DNA from: Deferribacteres bacterium
GTDB lineage: Bacteria > Chrysiogenota > Deferribacteres > Deferribacterales > Geovibrionaceae
DNA length: 40,246 nt
Direction of reading: 5' to 3'
Assembly: GCA_023395255.1 (NCBI GenBank)
Contig: JAEWZN010000012.1
Coordinates: forward strand, 1 to 40,246
In this document: piece by piece, positions 7,865-14,590 of the stretch
Numbering within the stretch: position 1 is the first letter of the stretch
Layout of the letters: each line of letters begins with the position of its first letter
Notes under the pieces: generated by a model
The model's database searches: none
What the model was told of the DNA's origin: nothing
What the model saw: only the letters and a program-made list of their open reading frames with translations
Translations under genes and position numbers: made by a program

Positions 7865-8277
7865 GCGTTCACCTGTCTGAATACGGTTATCATGCCGTCT
7901 GCGGTTTCTGTTCTGTATGTGTCAAGCCTGCGTTCAGCCGGGCCTTTTATCACTGTTCCGTCAAGGGCGAATATGCTTCCGTGGCATGGGCAGGCGAACC
8001 TGTCGCCGTCGAGGGCTATTGTGCAGCCCAGATGGGTGCATACCAGCGACATTGCGCTCACAGCGCCGTCCATCCGCATCACGGCTATATTTTTATCGGG
8101 AAAGATAACCGCTCCCCCTTCGGGTATGTCGGCTTCCTGAGCCTGAACCAGTATTTCGCCGCCTGAACTCGCAGGGGTGAGGAATCTGTAAATAAACCAG
8201 AGGGAAAAGGCGGAAGCGGCCAGTGCCGCAAGCCTGCCCAGAAATCCTCTTCTGGAGATGCTTTTTTGCTCTGTCAT
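7861..8277 (-). CDS. Rieske [2Fe-2S] protein
   Basis: A 138-residue protein with an N-terminal SRRGFLG twin-arginine motif and one membrane helix (residues ~16-34), so it is Tat-exported and membrane-anchored with its cluster in the periplasm. The Rieske motifs are complete: C80-T-H82-L-G-C85 and C96-P-C98-H99-G-S. C80, H82, C96 and H99 are the cluster ligands, and C85-C98 should form the disulfide. It passes electrons from cytochrome b to the tetraheme cytochrome. It is coupled to the cytochrome b gene by a 4-base overlap and separated from the NrfD gene by 63 bases containing a hairpin. No strong ribosome site is seen before its ATG. Confidence 0.95.
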   Translation of the reverse strand: MTEQKSISRRGFLGRLAALAASAFSLWFIYRFLTPASSGGEILVQAQEADIPEGGAVIFPDKNIAVMRMDGAVSAMSLVCTHLGCTIALDGDRFACPCHGSIFALDGTVIKGPAERRLDTYRTETADGMITVFRQVNA

Positions 8278-8301
8278 TCAAGTTATCCCGAATAAAACGA
8301 T

Positions 8302-8330
8302 GCCGCAGGCGGGGGTTAACCGCCCGCGGC
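8302..8330 (-). terminator. intercistronic hairpin between nrfD-like and Rieske genes
   Basis: GCCGCAGGCGG and CCGCCCGCGGC form an 11-bp stem with one mismatch around a 7-base loop. On the minus (transcribed) strand it is followed by TCGTTTTATT, so it could act as a weak Rho-independent terminator. It would set different expression levels for the molybdoenzyme half and the Rieske/b/c half, or protect the upstream mRNA 3' end. Confidence 0.55.
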
Positions 8331-8340
8331 TTTTAAGGTT

Positions 8341-9276
8341 TCAGTAATGAATCATAATATAGTCGGTAAATTTCTGTGTGTAAACACCTGCGTGGAGTAT
8401 GAGATGACGCAGAAAGTAACCGCCGGCGAGTACAAGCAGCTCGAAGAAAACAAGCTTGCCGCCGCTGATGTGGAGTTTGCCCGCCTCAACAAAGGCAAAG
8501 ACAAACGCCGGAACCACAAGCCCAAGAAGCACAAGGAACACCCAGAACTCAACCGCGAACTCTCCGGTGAGGAGTGCAAGGGCGGAAAACCTCATTTCAG
8601 GCACACCCTGAAGAGCTATGAGCATCATGCCTATGAGCAGCAGGATTTCAAGCATTATCAGGTAGAAGTGAGTGGTTTCTATTTTCGCCAGATGAGCCTC
8701 CTCCTTGAAGAAGAGCTCCTTCACCACCATCGCGCCTGAAATTCCGGTGGATGAGGCGGATATGATGAAGAGTATGGGCAGGGCTGTCTGGTGCCAGAAG
8801 GGGATTGCCTTAAGCACACCGAGGAGAACCGCCGTGTAGCCCGCGGTGAGTATGCCTGTGATGATCAGCGCCCAGTTCATGAAGCCGCTTGCGGCGAGGG
8901 ATCTGAATATTTTCAGGAATCCCGCTTTTTTGATGAACCAGTCGAGTATGCCGAGGTTATAAGCACCGTAGATCAGCGAAAGTATTGTGAAGATAGTAAG
9001 TATAAGCGTACCCCACATGATAGCCGAGGTGGGGTTTACAAACAGCAGCGCAAGGAGCCACGGCTTGTACATTCCCTGACCGAGGTCGATGTAAAGGAAG
9101 AATATACCTATGGAAACAAGGGGCATGCCTATCACGCTTGCCGCTTTTATGAATGATATATATTTCTGTCTGTCGTACATATCCGCGAGGGAGGCAACAA
9201 CTATGGAGCCCGCACCCACACCCGCGAGGAACAGATAAACCGCTATGTACCAATGGAAGCCTGTCTGAAATTCCAT
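8341..9276 (-). CDS. NrfD/PsrC-type membrane anchor subunit
   Basis: A 311-residue, highly hydrophobic protein with about nine membrane helices, of the NrfD/PsrC/DmsC-like family. The N-terminus FHWYIAVYLFLAGVGAGSIV is characteristic: 'W...vylFlaGvaaGs', with Gly residues close to the quinone site. It anchors the ferredoxin and molybdopterin subunits to the periplasmic face and exchanges electrons with the quinone pool. Its start, nine bases after the ferredoxin stop, is preceded by AGGAGG that overlaps that stop codon. With the two upstream genes it makes a standard PsrABC-like three-subunit enzyme. The direction of quinone chemistry is not evident. Confidence 0.92.
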   Translation of the reverse strand: MEFQTGFHWYIAVYLFLAGVGAGSIVVASLADMYDRQKYISFIKAASVIGMPLVSIGIFFLYIDLGQGMYKPWLLALLFVNPTSAIMWGTLILTIFTILSLIYGAYNLGILDWFIKKAGFLKIFRSLAASGFMNWALIITGILTAGYTAVLLGVLKAIPFWHQTALPILFIISASSTGISGAMVVKELFFKEEAHLAKIETTHFYLIMLEILLLIGMMLIALQGVPEMRFSALALLTGEFAVEFWVFLVLLGLVVPAFVFAFVEAGKLHISGGKLVFFELLVLAGGYFLRHLILHAGVYTQKFTDYIMIHY

Positions 9277-9285
9277 TTTGTCCTC

Positions 9286-9864
9286 CTACTTCTGGATGTA
9301 ATAAATGTTAGGCTCAGTGCCCAGATCCTTGCGGAGGGTCCAGACTCTGTACCTGTTGTCTGCGGCGTTTTTAAGCGCCTTTGAGATTTCGCTTTCGGGA
9401 TCGTTCACATCGCCGAAAACCCTTGCCCTGCCGGGACATGTTGTTACGCATGCGGGCATGAGACCGTCGTATATTCTCGGCAGACAGAAGGTGCACTTGT
9501 CCGCAACGCCAAGTTCGTTATTGAAGAACCTTGCGTTGTAGGGGCAGGAGGGGATGCAGTAGCGGCAGCCGACGCACTTGCGGTTGTCAATATCCACAAC
9601 TCCGTCCTCCCTTTTGTGGCTTGCCTTTGTGGGGCAGACCGTCACACAGGGGGCATGGTCGCAGTGGTTGCACTGATGGGGAAGAAAGTGCATGCTGAGC
9701 CTTTCTGTCGCTGCCGGGGCTATGCCTGTGTCTATATGCGTGCGGAAATCGTTTTCCGGAACCTGCCATTCCGCCTTGCATGCCACCATGCATGCTTTGC
9801 AGTCCACGCATCTGTCCACTATGTATGCCATTGCGAATTTTTTTGTTTTATCTGCTGTGCTCAT
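9286..9864 (-). CDS. four-cluster ferredoxin subunit (PsrB/PhsB/DmsB type)
   Basis: A 192-residue electron-transfer subunit. The ATG at 9864 is chosen because GGGAGGA sits about eight bases upstream. A longer in-frame start would run into the preceding gene. Sixteen Cys fall in four [4Fe-4S] motifs: CVDCKACMVAC, CNHCDHAPCVTVCP, CVGCRYCIPSCPYNA and CTFCLPR...CVTTCPGRA. This is the order seen in PsrB, PhsB and DmsB. There is no signal peptide. Such subunits usually cross the membrane folded with the Tat-exported catalytic partner, here encoded 13 bases upstream. It wires the molybdopterin site to the NrfD anchor. Confidence 0.95.
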   Translation of the reverse strand: MSTADKTKKFAMAYIVDRCVDCKACMVACKAEWQVPENDFRTHIDTGIAPAATERLSMHFLPHQCNHCDHAPCVTVCPTKASHKREDGVVDIDNRKCVGCRYCIPSCPYNARFFNNELGVADKCTFCLPRIYDGLMPACVTTCPGRARVFGDVNDPESEISKALKNAADNRYRVWTLRKDLGTEPNIYYIQK

Positions 9865-9877
9865 CTCAGATTCCTCC

Positions 9878-12079
9878 CTAAGCGATCTCAATTTTCACGA
9901 AGCCGTTGTGAAAGCCTGCGGCGCCGCTTATGGGGTCTGTGAGGTCGGAGGTGAAGTCCGATGTTCTGGCTCCCTTGCCGACTATCCTTGTAAGCCCTTT
10001 TGATTCATGACCGAAGCCGTAGGGGAGGAATACCGCCTGAGGATGGATGTAGTCCACAACCCTCGCTGTACAGGGGTTGCTTTTGAATCCTTCCTTAACA
10101 AGGCGCACCTGCATTCCGTCTTTTATTCCCAGCGCCTTAGCCCTTTCGGTGTGAATCCACAGGGGCACTTCGGACTTATGCAGGGCAAGGAGCCATGCGT
10201 TGTTCTGCGTGCGCGCGTGGGTGTGGAAGCTTATTCTGCCGAAAAGCAGCCTGAACTCGCCTTCCGCCGGAACGGGGTTTTCCTCGTATGAGGGCATGGG
10301 AGGATATGAAAAGTGCTCGGCAAGGTTGCTGTAAAACTCGGCCTTGCCTGAGGGGGTTCTGAAAGAGGGTTCCTCTTCGTAATCCTCCACAGGGTAGGGG
10401 GAGCTTTCGTTGCCTATGAATACGCCGTTTTTCTTCATATATTCCTCGTCAACGCCGAGGGATTCGAATGCCAGCCTGTTGTACTCGCTTATGTCCATGA
10501 ACCTGTTTTCATAGCCCATAGCCTCAAGGAGTCTGTTTACCATATCCCAGCTTCCGAGAGTTTCAAAAACGGGATCAACTGCCTTTTCCCTGTACTGCAC
10601 AAAACCTGCTCTGCGCCCTGTGGTGATAACCGGCTCAGTGCGCTCAAGGTAGGTGGATTCGGGAAGAATAACGTCGGAGTACCATGCGGTGTCCGTCATG
10701 TAGATTTCGCATGTCACTATCAGTTCGGTGTTTTCTATAGCTTTTCTGACAGTGTCGGTATTCCCGTGGTGGTGCAGCGGGTTGCAGCCGTATATAAACA
10801 TCCCTTTGAGCGGGGACGACTGTTCGGCTATAGCCTTGATTGTTCCGTTGGAAAAGCCGAGGTTTTTGGGCCCAAGGGGAAATTCCTCACTGCCTGCTCC
10901 GTCTGCCCTTTCCGCATGGGATTTGTCATACTCGATCATTGTCGGCGCATCGTACTTGAAGCCTATTGTACGGTACAGACCGCCTCTGACCTCCCAGTTG
11001 CCCAGAAGCATGTTAAGACATGCCACAATTCTGGTGAACTGAGTGTCGTTGCCGTATCTGGTGAGCCTTCTGCCCGGATGCACGTAACAGCGCGGAGCCG
11101 CCTTGCAGAGCTTTTCCGCAGCCTTTATGATCTCTTCCTGCGGGATTTCAGTTATCTGTGAAGCCCACTCAACAGTGTAGCCAGCCACGTGCTCTTTGAA
11201 CTGGTCAAAGCCGTATGTGTAGTTTTCCACAAAGTCTTTGCTGTAGATCTCTTTTTCTATTATGTAGTTAATCATGCCGAGGAGCAGAGCGGAGTCTGTT
11301 CCGGGTTTTATCATCATGTACTGGTTGGCCTTTGCCGCTGTTTTTGTGAAGCGGGGGTCAACATAGATAACGTGTGCGCCCTTTGCTACACCTTCCACGA
11401 AGTCCTGCATTTCGCCCACGTGGAGAGCCTCGGCAATGTTCCTGCCCAGAAGCATTATGCATTTTGAGTTCTGGGAGTCCACAGGCTCCTTGCCGCCCAC
11501 AGGCTTTCCGAAGGAGAGAGCCCAGCCGATGTCACGGCTTCCGGTACACTGTGAATATGAGGGTACGCATATGTTGGGTGAACCCATTATTTCCATCATC
11601 TGAATGAACGGATCCTGTCCTGAGCCGTGGCAGAAAAGGCTGAAAGTTTCGGGGCCGTATTTCTCCTTAAGCTCGTTGGTTTTCTGCGCAACATATGTGA
11701 TTGCTTCTTCCCATGTCGCCTTTCTGAATTTGCCTGAGCCTCTTTCACCGTCTCTTATAAGAGGTGTTTTCAGCCTGTCGGGGTCATAAAGCTGGAACAC
11801 GCCTGCGTTCCCTTTTGCACAAAGTTTGCCGAAGTTGCTGGGGCAGTCCGGCTGTCCTTCAAGTTTTCTCACTTTTCCGTTGACCACTTTTGCGGTGAGA
11901 CCGCACTTCCAGAAGCACATTTCGCACCAGTTCTGGGCATATGTCACTCCCTGCTGGGGTTCTGCAACGGCGGATGAGCTGCCGGTAAGCAGACGGAAAG
12001 ATGACATGGACGCCAATGCTGCGCCCACTGAGGCCGTTCCCTGAATAAAACGTCTCCGGGAGATTCTGCATTTTGTCAT
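9878..12079 (-). CDS. molybdopterin oxidoreductase, polysulfide/thiosulfate reductase type
   Basis: A 733-residue catalytic subunit of the DMSO reductase superfamily. A Tat signal (ISRRRFIQG, residues 6-14) precedes a [4Fe-4S] motif with C52, C55, C59 and C87 (CEMCFWKC ... LCAKG). The likely Mo ligand is C178 in SYSQCTGSRD, as in PsrA/PhsA, rather than the Asp of nitrate or selenate reductases of the Nar/Ser type. MoPterin-binding segments include GRNIAEALHVGEM, YVDPRFTKTA, FIYGCNPLHHHGN and a C-terminal dinucleotide-binding domain from ~630. Polysulfide or thiosulfate reduction is likeliest. Arsenate, selenate and tetrathionate enzymes are related and not excluded. It is first in a six-gene leftward operon. 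Confidence 0.9.
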   Translation of the reverse strand: MTKCRISRRRFIQGTASVGAALASMSSFRLLTGSSSAVAEPQQGVTYAQNWCEMCFWKCGLTAKVVNGKVRKLEGQPDCPSNFGKLCAKGNAGVFQLYDPDRLKTPLIRDGERGSGKFRKATWEEAITYVAQKTNELKEKYGPETFSLFCHGSGQDPFIQMMEIMGSPNICVPSYSQCTGSRDIGWALSFGKPVGGKEPVDSQNSKCIMLLGRNIAEALHVGEMQDFVEGVAKGAHVIYVDPRFTKTAAKANQYMMIKPGTDSALLLGMINYIIEKEIYSKDFVENYTYGFDQFKEHVAGYTVEWASQITEIPQEEIIKAAEKLCKAAPRCYVHPGRRLTRYGNDTQFTRIVACLNMLLGNWEVRGGLYRTIGFKYDAPTMIEYDKSHAERADGAGSEEFPLGPKNLGFSNGTIKAIAEQSSPLKGMFIYGCNPLHHHGNTDTVRKAIENTELIVTCEIYMTDTAWYSDVILPESTYLERTEPVITTGRRAGFVQYREKAVDPVFETLGSWDMVNRLLEAMGYENRFMDISEYNRLAFESLGVDEEYMKKNGVFIGNESSPYPVEDYEEEPSFRTPSGKAEFYSNLAEHFSYPPMPSYEENPVPAEGEFRLLFGRISFHTHARTQNNAWLLALHKSEVPLWIHTERAKALGIKDGMQVRLVKEGFKSNPCTARVVDYIHPQAVFLPYGFGHESKGLTRIVGKGARTSDFTSDLTDPISGAAGFHNGFVKIEIA

Positions 12080-12182
12080 GGATTCCCTCGTTTTGAAGTT
12101 TATATGCGGATTAGCGCATATTTGAACTGTAAATAAACATTAAAGGTAGATTAGTTCCGTGAGTAAAAAGTGTCAATAAAAA

Positions 12183-12198
12183 GTGACAAATAAATCAC
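12183..12198. promoter_or_regulatory. GTGA-N8-TCAC palindrome, candidate operator (copy 1)
   Basis: GTGACAAATAAATCAC lies in the 227-base divergent region between the molybdoenzyme operon and the ArsR-like gene, about 100 bases from each start. The same layout recurs at 12844-12859 before the rhodanese gene. The 8-base spacer differs from the 6-base spacer of CRP/FNR sites. Confidence 0.5.
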
Positions 12199-12276
12199 TA
12201 TTATCCCGTTTGATAAGTAAAATTGAATGTCTCAATCAGTTATTTCTATATTTCTATTTATAACAAAGTGATTGAC

Positions 12277-12302
12277 TCTCTAATATATATAATATATAGA
12301 GA
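12277..12302. promoter_or_regulatory. AT-rich inverted repeat at the arsR-like start
   Basis: TCTCTA (12277-12282) and TAGAGA (12297-12302) are perfect inverted arms around a 14-base A/T core, ending four bases before the regulator's ATG. It may be an autoregulatory operator. The TAGAGA arm also occupies the ribosome-site position. Low sequence complexity limits confidence. Confidence 0.35.
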
Positions 12303-12306
12303 TTAC

Positions 12307-12621
12307 ATGGCATTACGAGACCTTAACGAAAAAGAATTAGACGAAGTACTGGGGCTGTTCAAGGCGCTTGCAAACCCTGTGCGTCTGCGCATTGCAAAGA
12401 TGGTCTGCGAAAGACCCCGCTACGGCTACGAGATCGAAGAAGCCTTCGACTGCGAAAGAACCAACATTACAAAGCACGTTAATCTGATGAAGGATGCCGG
12501 CTTGCTGAAAGCCTACAAGGAAGGAAGAAAAACACTTTTCGTTCTTCAGACCGGCTACATCAAAAGCAGTTTGCTTGGGTGCATCGAGCACGACAAGCTG
12601 ATTGAAAACTCAAAGGCTTAG
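12307..12621 (+). CDS. ArsR-like winged-helix regulator
   Basis: A 104-residue winged-helix protein. The frame is open further upstream, but the ATG at 12307 begins right at the fold (LNEKELDEVLGLFKALANPVRLRIAKMV). That pattern, followed by YGYEIEEAFDCERTNITKHVNLMKDAGLLKAYKEGRK split across recognition helix and wing, is ArsR family. Cysteines at 34, 49 and 92 are candidates for metal, arsenite or sulfane-sulfur sensing. C34 and C92 lie in helices comparable to the two sensing Cys of persulfide sensors such as SqrR/BigR, but not at identical positions. It is divergent from the molybdoenzyme operon and upstream of a rhodanese, so it probably regulates one or both. Confidence 0.8.
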   Translation: MALRDLNEKELDEVLGLFKALANPVRLRIAKMVCERPRYGYEIEEAFDCERTNITKHVNLMKDAGLLKAYKEGRKTLFVLQTGYIKSSLLGCIEHDKLIENSKA

Positions 12622-12923
12622 TGATTATTTAGGTATTTTGCTGTTTCAGGCATTTGTTTTTCTTATAGCGCAGCCGCTATTCATGTAGTGAAAGAATACC
12701 CGGAATCATTATCACCTCTGCTTATCAGCCTAATCCCGCTTCAATATGCGTTTCCCAATACAAATAATCAAAAAAACCTATCGGAATTTACTCTTTTGTT
12801 TTCGCTTTATTTTATCTGTTTTATCAGTTTAATGCGGAAATAGGTGATAAAAAAATCACACATCGTCTTGACGCTTTTCCGGTATGTTCGGTATACTGAC
12901 GTATGTTTATTTGGAGGTGTATC
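12622..12923. other. gene-free stretch before the rhodanese gene
   Basis: About 300 AT-rich bases with no convincing gene. The only structured signal I see is the 16-base palindrome at 12844-12859, which lies 65 bases ahead of the rhodanese start. The rest may hold the 3' end and terminator of the regulator message, but I see no clear hairpin with a T-tract. Confidence 0.5.
12844..12859. promoter_or_regulatory. GTGA-N8-TCAC palindrome, candidate operator (copy 2)
   Basis: GTGATAAAAAAATCAC has the same ends, spacer length and A-rich core as the site at 12183-12198. It lies 65 bases upstream of the rhodanese start. The pair suggests one regulator acting on the molybdoenzyme/arsR-like divergent region and on the rhodanese gene. 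Confidence 0.5.
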
Positions 12924-13409
12924 ATGAAAAAGGTTCTGATTATCGCAGGAGTCCTCACAGCAATGCTTCTGAGCTTCAGCGCGAATGCCGCTGCGCCGGA
13001 AAATCTTGCCAAAATCCGTGACGCGAAACTGGCGGAAGCCAGAAAAGCAATCAGGGAAGTTTCCCCTGCTGAGGTGGCTGAAATGGCCTCAAAAGAAGGG
13101 CGGTTCATTATGCTGGACATAAGGGAGGCCGATGAACAGGGGATGGTTATTGATGCCGGGACACTCAAAAAAATTCCCAGAGGGCTTCTTGAGTGGGTGG
13201 CTGCCGGTCAGCTTGATGCTGATGACAAAATTGTGGTCTACTGCAAAACAGGCGCAAGGGGCGCTTTTGCGACTCAGCTTCTGAATGAACTGGGCTACAA
13301 AAACGCGGTAAATATGAAAGGCGGGATAGTGGGCTGGCTTGAAGCCGGGTATGGCGTTCAGACATACATAGGTGAGATAAAGCCTTCCGGCTACAAGTTT
13401 TCTAACTGA
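12924..13409 (+). CDS. periplasmic rhodanese-like sulfurtransferase
   Basis: A 161-residue exported single-domain rhodanese. The ATG at 12924 has GGAGGTG six bases upstream, and the signal peptide is MKKVLIIAGVLTAMLLSFSANA (two pieces around residue 20). The domain opens with EVSPAEVAEMASKE and RFIMLDIREADEQ. The active-site loop is YCKTGARGAFA, with the catalytic Cys in C-K-T-G-A-R, matching the CRxGxR pattern. It would carry sulfane sulfur as a persulfide in the periplasm. Next to a polysulfide/thiosulfate reductase-type operon it could deliver sulfur substrate, as the Sud protein does in Wolinella. That role is inferred from context and the shared palindrome. Confidence 0.9.
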   Translation: MKKVLIIAGVLTAMLLSFSANAAAPENLAKIRDAKLAEARKAIREVSPAEVAEMASKEGRFIMLDIREADEQGMVIDAGTLKKIPRGLLEWVAAGQLDADDKIVVYCKTGARGAFATQLLNELGYKNAVNMKGGIVGWLEAGYGVQTYIGEIKPSGYKFSN

Positions 13410-13416
13410 TATTCAT

Positions 13417-13441
13417 GAGGCGGCCGGACTCCGGCTGCCTC
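13417..13441 (+). terminator. hairpin after the rhodanese gene
   Basis: GAGGCGGCCGG and CCGGCTGCCTC form an 11-bp stem with one G-T pair and a 3-base loop, seven bases past the stop codon. The following TGTTTCATT is a weak T-tract. It is likely the end of the rhodanese transcript. Confidence 0.65.
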
Positions 13442-13740
13442 TGTTTCATTAATATGCTTATATGTGATATTTTAATAACTTATTTCTCTGCTATGTTTTT
13501 ATTACAGCTTTTTTCATTTTTTTGGCCGATTGTTCATTTGTCTATTGGTATTAATAATTAACTATTGAATAGCTATGAATTGCCCCTGAAATGCTGCGGA
13601 TTGGAAAGGAGCATATTTCTTGAACCGGGTTTAATCTGAAATTAAATAAAACCTCTGTTCCGGGAAATGCCGGACTTTATTTTATTGCATCGGAACTTAA
13701 TACCGTGATAATCATCATATATGATTACGGAGGCCGTGCA
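13442..13740. other. AT-rich region upstream of the nitroreductase gene
   Basis: About 300 bases, strongly AT-rich, without a credible coding frame. It ends in an inverted repeat, AATCAT (13710-13715) and ATGATT (13721-13726) with a 5-base spacer, just ahead of the nitroreductase ribosome site. This is a candidate operator. Nothing else stands out. Confidence 0.4.
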
Positions 13741-14259
13741 ATGATCGAACTGCTGAGAAAAAGAAGAAGCGTAAGGAAATATACTGATAACCCAGTGGAA
13801 AACGAGAAGAGAGCAATACTTTCGGAAGCCCTTCTGCGCTCCCCCAGTTCGAGGGGAAAAAATCCGTGGGAATTTATTCTTGTTGATGACAGGGAGACGG
13901 TTGCGAAGCTTTCCGAAGCTAAAAAGCACGGCTCATCCTTCGCCAGGGGCGCTGCCATTGTTTATGTTATCATCGGCGACAGGGACGTGAGCGATATGTG
14001 TGTGGAGGATTGCTCCATAGCCGCAGCCACCCTGCACTACACTGCGGCCTCACTCGGTCTCGGAAGCTGCTGGATTCAGCTCAGGGAGAGGGAAAAGGAC
14101 GACAGAACAAAGTCAGAGGACTATGTGCGCAGGCTGCTGGGTATTCCGGACAGCTACCTTGTACTTGCCATGGTGGCAATAGGTCATCCTGCGGAAGCAC
14201 CTGAGCCTCACCCCGATAATTATCTCCAGAAAAACAAGATACGCCTGAACAGGTTTTAA
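13741..14259 (+). CDS. small nitroreductase-family flavoprotein
   Basis: A 172-residue protein. The ATG at 13741 follows GGAGG with seven bases between, so a longer frame from 13705 is less likely. The N-terminal MIELLRKRRSVRKYTDNPV is the FMN-binding signature of the nitroreductase family, followed by SPSSRGKNPWEFILVDD (flavin contacts), TAASLGLGSCWIQL and LAMVAIGHPAE. Its length matches the compact nitroreductase subgroup of anaerobes. These enzymes reduce nitro compounds, quinones or flavins with NAD(P)H. The physiological substrate is unknown. It stands alone, with a REP-like repeat downstream. Confidence 0.88.
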   Translation: MIELLRKRRSVRKYTDNPVENEKRAILSEALLRSPSSRGKNPWEFILVDDRETVAKLSEAKKHGSSFARGAAIVYVIIGDRDVSDMCVEDCSIAAATLHYTAASLGLGSCWIQLREREKDDRTKSEDYVRRLLGIPDSYLVLAMVAIGHPAEAPEPHPDNYLQKNKIRLNRF

Positions 14260-14305
14260 CGGAGCGAAGAATGTCGCTTTGCTCCTAACAGTGACTCTTA
14301 TAGCG

Positions 14306-14334
14306 GTCATTGCGAACTTAAGTGAAGCAATCTC
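14306..14334 (+). repeat. REP-like palindromic repeat (copy R1)
   Basis: GTCATTGCGAACTTAAGTGAAGCAATCTC is a short variant of the repeat family found also at 18978, 19037, 19410, 34920, 39963 and 40175. ATTGC near the left end pairs with GCAAT near the right end. It sits between the convergent nitroreductase and tautomerase genes. A separate hairpin, GGAGCGAAG with CTTTGCTCC, lies just before it (about 14261-14285). Confidence 0.75.
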
Positions 14335-14389
14335 AGTTGCAAGTCAGTCTTGGGTACGGCGGGGCAGAGGATGCCCCGTCTCAGTGTGC

Positions 14390-14590
14390 TTACTGCTTTT
14401 TGCGCAGTTCCGTGACGGATTCCCCGCCCACTCCCCAGTTGTCTGTTTCAACCTCGTCTATGATAACGAAAGTTGTTTTAGGGTTTTTGCCCAGAACGTC
14501 CACAAGCAGATTCGTAACGCCTTTGATAAGTTTTTCCTTCTGTTCCTTGGTTGCGCCTTCTCTGGTTATTCTGATATTTACGAACGGCAT
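14390..14590 (-). CDS. 4-oxalocrotonate tautomerase family protein
   Basis: A 66-residue protein. The ATG at 14590 is fixed by a perfect GGAGGAACAA ribosome site, and it places Pro directly after Met, as needed for the catalytic N-terminal proline. The sequence MPFVNIRITREGATKEQKEK with VTNLLVDVLGKNP and TTFVIIDEVETDNWGVGG matches small 4-OT enzymes. Members form hexamers and catalyse keto-enol tautomerisation. The real substrate is unknown here. It overlaps the end of the upstream permease gene by 13 bases, so the two are co-transcribed and probably coupled. Confidence 0.92.
   Translation of the reverse strand: MPFVNIRITREGATKEQKEKLIKGVTNLLVDVLGKNPKTTFVIIDEVETDNWGVGGESVTELRKKQ

Noticed and set aside
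12183..12198. CRP/FNR-family binding site
   Set aside because: The half-sites are spaced by eight bases rather than the six of GTGA-N6-TCAC. A nearby TTGA-N5-TCAA (about 12223) is also one base short of an FNR site.
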